Source: Sphingomonas sp. AP4-R1 (GTDB taxonomy: Bacteria; Pseudomonadota; Alphaproteobacteria; Sphingomonadales; Sphingomonadaceae). Taken from it: 64,000 bases of DNA. Location: assembly GCF_013113735.1 (NCBI RefSeq), contig NZ_CP053346.1, positions 62,001 through 126,000 on the forward strand. Reading direction: 5' to 3'. Below are positions 36,297-44,122 of this stretch, piece after piece. Each line of letters starts with the position of its first letter. The stretch's first letter is position 1. A program made the position numbers and the translations under genes. The notes under the pieces are model-generated. The model saw only the letters and a program-made list of their open reading frames with translations, made no database searches and was not told the origin of the DNA.

Positions 36297-37112
36297 TCAG
36301 TAATAGGCACCGTAGCCGTAGCTTGCGCCATAACCGTAATCGTCGCTGAAGATGCGGCGATGATAGCGGTTCAGCACTGTGCCCAGCATCGGCGCCGGCG
36401 ACAGCATGCGGATCGTTTCCTCGACCTGTTTCTTGGTCGTGCGGCCATCCTCCACCACCAGCAGATAGCCATCGATCCGGTTGGAGATGATCACGGCATC
36501 GTCATCCGCGAAGATCGGCGGCATATCGACGATCACCAGCGTACCGGCCGGCAGCGCGCGCAGCCCTGCGAACAGCGCGTCTCCGCGCGGGCCGGACAGC
36601 AATTCGCCCGTCGCGACGTTGCGCCGATAGCCGGGGATGACGACCAGCCGCTCCTCGTTCACCTGACGGCCCACCGCGCGGATATCCGCCACGTCGCCCG
36701 TCAGGAAATCGTGGATACCGTCGCCGTCGGGCACGCCGAAGCGCGGCCCCAGCGCCGGGCGATGCATGTCCAGATCGATCGCGCACACATGCGTGTCGAC
36801 CAGCCTCGACAGCGCGGCGGCGAGATTGGCGGCGACGAACGTCTTGCCCACGTTCGGCGCGGCCGACGTCACGCCGATCAGTTTCACGCCGTCGTCGGCC
36901 GCCATCTTGGCGATGCGCGTGCGAAGCAGCTTGAACGGCCGGGCGCGCTGATCGCCGCCGCGAAAGCCGAACACGAAGCGCTGGCCGAGCCCGTCCGCAT
37001 CCACTTCCAGGCGCGGAAATTCGGTTTCGTCGCCATAAAGCGGCGTCGCGACACCCTCTGCGATATTGCTCATCTGCTTGAACGCATCGCGATCGGAATC
37101 CTCGTAGCTCAT
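36297..37112 (-). CDS. Bacterial tyrosine-kinase-type ATPase (CpsD/CapB-like)
   Basis: 271 residues. Walker A SAAPNVGKT, Walker A' CAIDLDMH and Walker B LVIVDMPP are present, as is the tyrosine cluster at the C-terminus (DDYGYGASYGYGAYY), whose phosphorylation cycle tunes polymer length. It is a soluble partner of the PCP membrane protein encoded just upstream on the same strand, with which it overlaps 4 bases. The split of activator and kinase domains into two proteins is uncommon in Proteobacteria, where they are usually fused, but known in this group. Confidence 0.88.
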   Translation of the reverse strand: MSYEDSDRDAFKQMSNIAEGVATPLYGDETEFPRLEVDADGLGQRFVFGFRGGDQRARPFKLLRTRIAKMAADDGVKLIGVTSAAPNVGKTFVAANLAAALSRLVDTHVCAIDLDMHRPALGPRFGVPDGDGIHDFLTGDVADIRAVGRQVNEERLVVIPGYRRNVATGELLSGPRGDALFAGLRALPAGTLVIVDMPPIFADDDAVIISNRIDGYLLVVEDGRTTKKQVEETIRMLSPAPMLGTVLNRYHRRIFSDDYGYGASYGYGAYY

Positions 37113-38563
37113 GTCCGCGCCCGCTTCCGGTTACGCCGTTCCAGCCAGCGTATGATCATGTTCGGTTTGCGCGAGAAATCGGGAATGATGACCAGCGGAG
37201 CCGCACCTGCCGCCTCGCGCAGCATTTCGGTGCCGCGGATCGGCCGCAGGATCAGCTCCAGCAGCAGCACGATCGCCGCGCCGAGGCCCAGCCCGCCCAC
37301 CAGGCCGCCCGCGATCAGCAGGGGGCGATTGGGCTTGTAGGGGGCATCCGGCACGACGGGCGGATCCGCCAGCGTCAGGCGCTCGCCCTTCTGCTCCGTC
37401 TGCATCCGCGCGGAAAGCTGGGCCGATTGCGCCTTGGAGCCGATGTCGCGATATTGATCGCGCAGCGAATCCGCCCGCTTTTCCAGCGCATCCACTTCGG
37501 CCGCGAGTGCCGGGCCCCGCGCCTGCGCCGCGCGCACCTCGCCGGACTGGGACAGGATCATCGCCTTGGCCGCGCGCAGCGAGGAGATCTGCGCGTTGTT
37601 CGCGTTGATCATCGGGCTGCTGGCGCCGCTCGTGGCGGTGGCGGACCGGCGCGCCGCGTCCAGCTGGTTCTGCGCCGCGATCACGTCGGGATGCGTATCG
37701 GAATAGCGCGCGCGCGCATTGGCCAGCGCCATCTCCGCCGCCTGCACGGCGGAATTTCCGTCGCCGCCGCTCTGCGCCGCCAGCCGCGCATTCTCGCCCT
37801 GCAGCCCGATGATCTCGGCATCGATGCGGCCGGCATCCGCCGCCGGATTGCCGGTGGCCTGCGACTGCAGCGCCAGCAGCGGGCCGTTTTCGGATTTGAT
37901 CTTCGTGATCTGGCTTTCGATCGCCGAGATCTGCGCCTGGATCTGCGAACCCTGCTGATTGAGGAAGTTCGCGGCGCCCACCGCCTGATCCGTCTGCGAG
38001 CTCGCGTCCACTTCCAGGAAGCGGTTCACATATTGCTGCGCGACGATCTGCGCCTTGACCGGATCGGCATAAGAGAAGCCGATCTTCAGCGCGATCGTGC
38101 GGCCGGCGGCGCCACCCGGCGCGCCGGTGATATCGGAGCCGATCGCCTCCACCGACGTCGCGTCGCGCATCTTGTCGACGATGGCGGAGAGCGCCTGATG
38201 GCGTTGCTCTTCGGCATAGAGATTGTTGGTGCGGATCAGCCGGATCAGGTCCTGCCGGCTCAGCACGCGTTCCCGCGCGCGGGCGATGCGCTGGCCGATC
38301 ACGTCGGTCACGGGCGAGTTCACCACGTCCAGCGGCAATTGCTGGCTCTCGATCAGCACCGTCGCGCTCGATTCGAACATGGTGGGGATCGTGAAGGCCG
38401 CCACCACGCCGCCGACGAGGCCCAGCACGCCGGGCGCGATGATCCACCAGCGCTTTTCCCACAGAATGACGGGGAGCACCTGGAGGAAAGACGAGGAGCC
38501 GCCCTCGTCTTCGCCCTGCTGGGCCAGAGAGGCCAGCGGGCCGGGATTGGGATAGGGATTCAT
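37109..38563 (-). CDS. Wzz/GumC-type polysaccharide co-polymerase
   Basis: 484 residues from ATG 38563 (a TTG 18 bases earlier overlaps the previous stop). First membrane helix around WWIIAPGVLGLVGGVVAAF, a long periplasmic coiled-coil segment (about 170-400), and a second helix near PLLIAGGLVGGLGLGAAIVL preceded by the Pro-rich PPVVPDAPYKPNRP motif of the family. It sets chain length and links the polymerase to the exporter. One base separates it from the barrel gene. Confidence 0.92.
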   Translation of the reverse strand: MNPYPNPGPLASLAQQGEDEGGSSSFLQVLPVILWEKRWWIIAPGVLGLVGGVVAAFTIPTMFESSATVLIESQQLPLDVVNSPVTDVIGQRIARARERVLSRQDLIRLIRTNNLYAEEQRHQALSAIVDKMRDATSVEAIGSDITGAPGGAAGRTIALKIGFSYADPVKAQIVAQQYVNRFLEVDASSQTDQAVGAANFLNQQGSQIQAQISAIESQITKIKSENGPLLALQSQATGNPAADAGRIDAEIIGLQGENARLAAQSGGDGNSAVQAAEMALANARARYSDTHPDVIAAQNQLDAARRSATATSGASSPMINANNAQISSLRAAKAMILSQSGEVRAAQARGPALAAEVDALEKRADSLRDQYRDIGSKAQSAQLSARMQTEQKGERLTLADPPVVPDAPYKPNRPLLIAGGLVGGLGLGAAIVLLLELILRPIRGTEMLREAAGAAPLVIIPDFSRKPNMIIRWLERRNRKRART

Positions 38564-38564
38564 G

Positions 38565-39719
38565 TTAATCGATACGCCCAAATTTGTAGGTCACGTCGAA
38601 AGTCCCCGAAAAACCCGTCACGGACGTTCCCCCCGCCGCGACCAGACTGCCATAGTCACGATACTGATAACGCCCGCTAAAGCCCGCCGAAAGCCGCTCG
38701 CTGAGCGTCCGGGAATATCCGCCCGAGATTTCCCAGAATTTCTGCGTCGGGATCGTGGAAATGCCCGACGATTGCGAAACATCGTAGAGCATGCTGAAGT
38801 TGACGCTCGATCGCGATGTCAGCGCGTAATTGCCGTGCGCGCCGATCCGGTTGTCGGTCCGCAGGCCGCCGAAGCCGGAGGCCGCGCTCTGACGCGATCC
38901 TTCGATGCAGACGCTATAGCGCGGATATTTGCCGCACAGGCTCGCATTGAAACCGGGCGTGGTGGCCGAGCCACCGGGCCGGCTGATCTGATGGATCAGA
39001 CCGACACCCCCGTCGAACTGCCAGATCGGGCTGAAATCATAGACCAGCCGCAGGCCGCCCTGATAGGAATCGCTGTCGGAAAAGGCACGCGAATTCAGCC
39101 GCTGGTAGGAAAGATCGACACCCACCTTCAGCTTCTCGGTCACCTGCCGCAGATAGCCGCCCTGCAGGCCATATTGATCAAATGCGTTGCCGGGCTGGTT
39201 CGGATAGCGCGACCGCGAATATTGCGGGCCGAAGTAGAAGCTGTCGCGCGCCGACGGGGTCCACTGGAGGTTCGCATTGGCACCGAACGTCCGCGAGCGC
39301 TGGCCGATCGAGAGCAGATCGATATTGCTGCTGTTGGTATTGTCGAAGAAATTCCGCGGATTGATCGAATCCTGATAGCGCAGCCGCGCCGTCACGGCGA
39401 GCCGCTCGCTGATCGTCTGCTGATGCTCCAGCCGTGCCAGATAGTTTTCGGCACGACCATAATAGTTGAAATTCTGATCGATATCGGCCGAGCCGGTCAG
39501 ACGTGTGGTGGAATTTTCGGACGCACGCTGGACCCAGGCGGTCAGATCGCCGCCCGCCACGCCGCTGTCGCCGGGCGAGTTCAGCGAGAGATAGGGATTG
39601 GAGCCATAGCCGATGCGGCCGGTGACGGATCCGCCGGCCGTCACCACCTGGGCATCGGCCACCTGCGGCCCGGCCGCGCCCGCCATCAGCGCGGCGACGA
39701 GAAGAGAGGCGCGCCTCAC
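38565..39719 (-). CDS. Outer-membrane beta-barrel protein of the exopolysaccharide operon
   Basis: 384 residues with a signal peptide (VAALMAGAAGPQVADA). The rest shows alternating hydrophobic strands and ends in a typical barrel Phe-containing strand (GTFDVTYKFGRID). It resembles the beta-barrel porin-2 type proteins found in exosortase polysaccharide loci. It probably helps the polymer pass through, or attach at, the outer membrane. Overlaps the Wza-like gene by 4 bases. Confidence 0.82.
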   Translation of the reverse strand: MRRASLLVAALMAGAAGPQVADAQVVTAGGSVTGRIGYGSNPYLSLNSPGDSGVAGGDLTAWVQRASENSTTRLTGSADIDQNFNYYGRAENYLARLEHQQTISERLAVTARLRYQDSINPRNFFDNTNSSNIDLLSIGQRSRTFGANANLQWTPSARDSFYFGPQYSRSRYPNQPGNAFDQYGLQGGYLRQVTEKLKVGVDLSYQRLNSRAFSDSDSYQGGLRLVYDFSPIWQFDGGVGLIHQISRPGGSATTPGFNASLCGKYPRYSVCIEGSRQSAASGFGGLRTDNRIGAHGNYALTSRSSVNFSMLYDVSQSSGISTIPTQKFWEISGGYSRTLSERLSAGFSGRYQYRDYGSLVAAGGTSVTGFSGTFDVTYKFGRID

Positions 39720-40384
39720 GGAACGACGACCGTATCGCCGGCCTGCAACTGCGGAATGCTGTCGCCGGACAGGTCCGCCTCACCGGGCTTGCCCTTCAGC
39801 ACGCCGCCGAGTTTGGCATGCAGCACCTGCGATTTTCCGCCGGCCTTGCGCAGGATCACGACATTGCTGAGATCGGCGAAGTCGGTCGGCCCACCCGCCA
39901 GCGCCAGCGCGTCCAGCACCGTCACGTAGCGGGTCGGCGAGAAGGTGCCGGGGCCCTTCACCTTGCCGATCACCGAAATCTGCATGCCCGTGGACTGCTT
40001 GACCGAGACGGTCACCTGCGGGGCCACATCCTTATATTGCGGAGCCAGCAGACGGGAGAGTTCCTTCTCCACGTCGTTGGTCGTGTGGCCGGCCGCCATC
40101 ACCGTACCGGCAAGCGGGAAGCCGAACGTCCCGTCCGGCAGCACCGTCAGGGCACGCTGCAGCCGCTCGTCGCCCCACACATAGATGTCCAGCACATCAC
40201 CAGGGCTGATGACATAGGTGGAGTTCGCCTGCCCCGGCGCCTTCGCGTTCACCGTGATCGGCGGCTGGCTCGCGGCCGAACTTGTGGACGTCGATGTCGA
40301 TTTGGACGGTGTGGTCTGAGCGATCAGGCTCGCCGGCACGAACGCGGCAAGGCCCACCAAAGCGGCCACCGGACGGATCATCAT
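39716..40384 (-). CDS. Wza-like polysaccharide export protein
   Basis: 222 residues from ATG 40384 (AAAGG about nine bases upstream; a second ATG follows). Signal peptide (VAALVGLAAFVPASLIAQ), Ser/Thr-rich linker, then the Poly_export domain (YVISPGDVLDIYVWGDERL) and a SLBB domain (ISVIGKVKGPGTFSPTRYVTVLDALALAGG). There is no lipobox Cys. It is shorter than E. coli Wza and lacks the C-terminal outer-membrane helix, so the barrel encoded next door may complete the channel. First gene of the minus-strand operon. Confidence 0.9.
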   Translation of the reverse strand: MMIRPVAALVGLAAFVPASLIAQTTPSKSTSTSTSSAASQPPITVNAKAPGQANSTYVISPGDVLDIYVWGDERLQRALTVLPDGTFGFPLAGTVMAAGHTTNDVEKELSRLLAPQYKDVAPQVTVSVKQSTGMQISVIGKVKGPGTFSPTRYVTVLDALALAGGPTDFADLSNVVILRKAGGKSQVLHAKLGGVLKGKPGEADLSGDSIPQLQAGDTVVVP

Positions 40385-40601
40385 GGACGAGCACCTTTCG
40401 AGAACGGAATTAGACTTGCGAACGGCGTCAACGCGAGCCTTATGGGTGGAATAATCGGAGCGGGTCAAATCCAGAGATGATCGTTAGCAGGCCTCTCCAC
40501 ACTCCGGATCAAACAATTGTAACCGTGGTGGCCGCATGGTCTTGCGCATGTCCCCCTCGTTGCATCTCGCCCTGTCCGGCATTGGCCTGTAGCGCAAGGG
40601 T

Positions 40602-42119
40602 ATGAACAGCTTGTTGCCACGCCGAGGATTCGCGCCATTCCCTCTCGGAATTGCGCTGGCCCTGTCGCTTGCCCCCCTCGTCGTCGGCTGCGGCCAGAAT
40701 GCGAGCAAGGCGATGGCGGCCGAGGCGAAGGCGGACAGCTATCTCGCCGCCGGCGACAAGGTCCGCGCGGCCGCCATGCTGGATGCCGCCGTGGGCTTCG
40801 ACGGCAACGATGCCGGCCGCTGGATCAAGCTCGGCCGGGTGCGGCGCGATCTGAACCAGCCGCAGCAGGCCGTGGACGCTTTCCAGCAGGGCGTCGATCT
40901 CGATCCGGGCAATATCGAGGGGCTGCAGAATCTCGCGGTGCTCTACATTGCGGGCCGCCAGTTCGAGATGGCCAAGCGCATCGTCGATCCCCTGCTCTCG
41001 CTGTCGTCCAACGATATTGCGGGCCTGCTCGCGACCGGCGCGATCGCCTATTACGAAGAGCGTTATGCCGATGCGGACAAGATTGCGGATCAGCTGATCC
41101 AGCTCTCGCCCGACGGCAAGGAGGGCTATCTGCTGAAGGCCCATGTGCTGGAAAAGACGGGGCGGGCCGCGCAAGGTGCGCGTCTGCTGGAACGGCGGAT
41201 GGCGATCACCCCGGACGATCCGGAACTCGCCCAACAGCTGCTGGCCCTCTATCGCAGCATCGGCGACCTGCAGGGCGTGCGCTCCATCTCCATCCGCCTC
41301 GCGACGCTCCGCCCGGATGATCCGCGCTATCGCCTGGAAAGCCTGCGCGCCTATCAGGCGATGGGCAATATCGCCGAGCGGGATCGCGTCACCGATTATA
41401 TCCTGGGCCGTTATCGCAACAATCCCTCCGTGCTGGGCGCGCTGGCCGATTTCTGGATCGCGGCGCTCCCGCCCGCGGATGCGACGAAGCGCATCGCGCA
41501 GCTGGCGTCGGGCGCCAATGGCGTGACCAAGGCCGCGCTCACCGGCCGGCTCATCCGCATGGGCGCGCTCAACGAGGCGGGAGCCCTGCTCGCTCCCGTC
41601 GCCGGCCAGCCCGTCACCGGCCTGAATGTCGACCTGCACGCGATGCTGGCCACCCTGCTGGTCGCGCAGGGCAAGATCAAGGAAGGGCGCGATCAGGCGG
41701 AAATGGCGCTGTCCTTCGATGGCGGCAACGATGTCGCCCTGCTCGCCCGCGCCCGCGCCCATGTGGCGTTGAAGGAATATGACAAGGCGCTGACCGACGC
41801 GCAGTCGGTCGTCGCCAACGATTCGAACGAGGCGGCGTCGCTGCTGATCGCGGATATCTATGCGAAGCAGGGCAATGATCTGCTCGCAGCCTCCGCGTTT
41901 GGCGAAGCGCAGAACAATTCGCCGCGCAGCATCGGCGTGGTCAAGGCGCGCACCGCCTGGCTCGTCGGCCGGGGCCGCGCGGATGAGGCCGCGCAGGTCG
42001 CGGGTCTGTTCGCGCGGCAGGTGAACAATGGCGACGCCTGGAAACTCTACGCGCAGATGTGTCGCGCGGCCGACGATTCCATCTGCCTCATGCAGGCGCG
42101 CGCGGGAGGCGCTTCGTAA
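40602..42119 (+). CDS. TPR-repeat lipoprotein of the exopolysaccharide region
   Basis: 505 residues. Lipobox VVGC follows a hydrophobic core, so the protein should be lipid-anchored. About ten TPR-like helical pairs run through the sequence, for example DLNQPQQAVDAFQQGVDLDP and AYYEERYADADKIADQL. Such proteins scaffold secretion or polymer export (PelB/BcsC/PrsT-like). AAGGG lies just before the ATG. Five bases separate its stop from the glycosyltransferase start. The 217-base gap before it is divergent with the Wza-like gene and holds their promoters. Confidence 0.85.
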   Translation: MNSLLPRRGFAPFPLGIALALSLAPLVVGCGQNASKAMAAEAKADSYLAAGDKVRAAAMLDAAVGFDGNDAGRWIKLGRVRRDLNQPQQAVDAFQQGVDLDPGNIEGLQNLAVLYIAGRQFEMAKRIVDPLLSLSSNDIAGLLATGAIAYYEERYADADKIADQLIQLSPDGKEGYLLKAHVLEKTGRAAQGARLLERRMAITPDDPELAQQLLALYRSIGDLQGVRSISIRLATLRPDDPRYRLESLRAYQAMGNIAERDRVTDYILGRYRNNPSVLGALADFWIAALPPADATKRIAQLASGANGVTKAALTGRLIRMGALNEAGALLAPVAGQPVTGLNVDLHAMLATLLVAQGKIKEGRDQAEMALSFDGGNDVALLARARAHVALKEYDKALTDAQSVVANDSNEAASLLIADIYAKQGNDLLAASAFGEAQNNSPRSIGVVKARTAWLVGRGRADEAAQVAGLFARQVNNGDAWKLYAQMCRAADDSICLMQARAGGAS

Positions 42120-42124
42120 GCGAC

Positions 42125-42886
42125 ATGGGCCAGGACGATCTCGCCTCGAAACGCGAATTTCTCGGCCTCGACTTCGATGGCCTCGATACCGAAGGCGCGC
42201 TCGCATGGATCGCCGCGCGATCGGCGGAAAGCCCGTTCGCTTATGTGATCACGCCCAATGTCGATCATATGGTGCGCCTCACCCAGCTCGGCCGCGATCT
42301 TCGCCGCGCTTATACCCACGCCGATCTCTGCCTGTGCGACAGCCGCGTCCTCGCCCGGCTGGGCCGGATGGTGAATGTCGATCTGCCGGTGGCGCCCGGC
42401 AGCGACATCACCAAGGCCCTGTTCGAAACGGGGCTGGAGGCGGGCGACACGATCTGCCTGATCGGCGGCACCCCGGCCCACGCCGCCCGACTGGCCGAGC
42501 TGTATCCGCGCCTGACGATCGTCCAGCATGTCCCGCCGATGGGCCTGCTCCACGATCCCGCCGCCCGCGCCGCCGCGATCGACGCGGCGGCGGCGGCGTC
42601 CGCACGCGTCACGCTGATCGCGGTCGGATCGCCGCAGCAGGAGCTGATCGCGTTCGAGATGCGGCGCAGCGGCAAGGTGCACGGCACCGCGCTCTGCATC
42701 GGCGCGAGTGTCGATTTCCTTGTGGGCAATGAGAAACGCGCGCCGCGCGTGGTGCAGAAGGCCGGGATGGAATGGGCGTGGCGCCTCGCCTCCAATCCGC
42801 GTCGCCTCGCCAAACGCTATCTGGTCGACGGCCCCGCCATCTTCCCGCTCGTCTGGCGCTGGGCGAAGAAACGCCGCCGCACCTGA
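42125..42886 (+). CDS. WecG/TagA/CpsF-family glycosyltransferase (GumM-like)
   Basis: 253 residues. Family signatures: TPNVDHMVRLTQ, ADLCLCDSRVLA, LPVAPGSDITKAL, and GSPQQELIAFEMRR followed by GASVDFLVGNEKRAPRVVQ. These enzymes add ManNAc, mannose or glucose-type sugars to lipid-linked intermediates at the membrane. The basic C-terminus (KRYLVDGP...WAKKRRRT) likely contacts lipid. ATG 42125 has a GGAGG about 14 bases away, a long gap; the gene is likely coupled to the TPR gene. Confidence 0.93.
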   Translation: MGQDDLASKREFLGLDFDGLDTEGALAWIAARSAESPFAYVITPNVDHMVRLTQLGRDLRRAYTHADLCLCDSRVLARLGRMVNVDLPVAPGSDITKALFETGLEAGDTICLIGGTPAHAARLAELYPRLTIVQHVPPMGLLHDPAARAAAIDAAAAASARVTLIAVGSPQQELIAFEMRRSGKVHGTALCIGASVDFLVGNEKRAPRVVQKAGMEWAWRLASNPRRLAKRYLVDGPAIFPLVWRWAKKRRRT

Positions 42887-42901
42887 CGCGCCCTTTTCTT
42901 C

Positions 42902-42988
42902 CCCGTTCGTGCTGAGCCTGTCGAAGCACTGTTCTTCTTTTGCACGGAGAAAGAAGGGCGGTACTTCGACAGGCTCAGCACGAGCGGG
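42902..42988. repeat. Extragenic inverted repeat (GTGCTGAGCCTGTCGAAG type)
   Basis: Arms 42902-42929 and 42961-42988 pair over 28 nt with two mismatches. It is a relative of the repeats at 49084, 52350 and 47425. The rest of 42887-43054 is gene-free. Confidence 0.85.
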
Positions 42989-43054
42989 AAAAGAGGTGAA
43001 ACCGTTTCGCCTCCCGCATAAGCTCCCCCCGCCACAAGCGAGGAGGAGAGAGCG

Positions 43055-43900
43055 ATGCAGACCCTGACGCGTCCCGACGGCAACCGCCCCGAAGACTTCC
43101 ACGTCACGCGCCGCACGGCGGCCGGCCTGTTGTTCGCGGGCTATGCGGTCGCCGCCTTCTCGGCCGAAGCCGCGCCGATCACCACGCCGTCGGACGGCCT
43201 GATCGCCGAATGGACGACGATCCCCAACGGCGCCGAAAAGCCGCTGCCGGCCTATGTCGCGCGCCCGGCGGCCAAGGGCACGCACCCGACGATACTCGTC
43301 GTCAACGAGGTGTTCGGCATTCACGAGTGGATCAAGGACATCTGCCGCCGTCTCGCACGCGCCGGCTACAATGCGGTCGCGCCCGATTTCTTCTACCGCT
43401 CCGGCGTCGATCTGCCCGCCAAGTCCGATCTCAAGGAGATCCTCGCCGTCGTGAATCAGGCGAGCGACGAACAGGTGGATGGCGACGTGCGCGCCACCAC
43501 CGACTGGATCAAAAAGCAGAGCTTCGCCAAGCGCGGCGCGATCGGCATCACCGGCTTCTGCTGGGGCGGACAGGTGGTGTGGCGCTCGGCCATGGTCGAT
43601 CCCGATATCAAGGCGGGCGTCGCCTGGTATGGCCAGCTCAAGAAGGTCGCCACGCGCGCCGCCGAGCTGAAGGCGCCGGTGCTGGGTTTCTACGGCGGCA
43701 AGGATCAGGGCATCACGCAGGAGGATGTCGCCACGATGCGCGCCGCGCTGAAGGCGGCGGGCAAGCAGGATGAGATCATCGTCTATCCGGACGCCCAGCA
43801 CGGCTTCCTCGCCGATTATCGCGCCAGCTATGACGAGGCCGCATCGAAGGAGGCATGGCCGAAGCTGCTGGCGTTCTTCAAGGCGCATGGGGTGGGATGA
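43055..43900 (+). CDS. Dienelactone hydrolase family protein
   Basis: 281 residues, alpha/beta hydrolase. The nucleophile Cys is in GFCWGG, the acid in GGKDQGI and the His in DAQHGF. Glu in VNEVFG is the usual family residue. It opens lactone rings in aromatic catabolism, although many paralogues have unknown substrates. The N-terminus has a twin-arginine-like RRTAAGLLFAGYAVAAFSAEA, so it may be exported. GGAGGAG precedes ATG 43055. Confidence 0.93.
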   Translation: MQTLTRPDGNRPEDFHVTRRTAAGLLFAGYAVAAFSAEAAPITTPSDGLIAEWTTIPNGAEKPLPAYVARPAAKGTHPTILVVNEVFGIHEWIKDICRRLARAGYNAVAPDFFYRSGVDLPAKSDLKEILAVVNQASDEQVDGDVRATTDWIKKQSFAKRGAIGITGFCWGGQVVWRSAMVDPDIKAGVAWYGQLKKVATRAAELKAPVLGFYGGKDQGITQEDVATMRAALKAAGKQDEIIVYPDAQHGFLADYRASYDEAASKEAWPKLLAFFKAHGVG

Positions 43901-43925
43901 GGATCGCCTCCTCTCTTCTTACCCT

Positions 43926-44016
43926 GTCATGCTGAACTCGTTTCAGCATCCATGAACTGCGATCTGCGCCTGATGCGACGGTCAGGTCATGGATCCTGAA
44001 ACAAGTTCAGGATGAC
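43926..44016. repeat. Extragenic inverted repeat (GTTTCAGCATCCATGA type)
   Basis: Arms 43926-43955 and 43987-44016 pair over 30 nt with four mismatches. The remaining bases of 43901-44122 hold only the leader of the protease gene. Confidence 0.8.
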
Positions 44017-44122
44017 GGGCAGGACGGAACGGACTGGCAGAACGAGACGAACGGGTAGCGCGCTACCTTGCGCTCTATCCCCCTTTCCGCGCACTGGAGC
44101 GGCTCCTAGCGAAAGGCACATC

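Noticed and set aside
36216..37340. A 374-codon plus-strand frame over the kinase and co-polymerase genes.
   Set aside because: The opposite strand encodes proteins with Walker motifs and a PCP fold; this frame has no such support.
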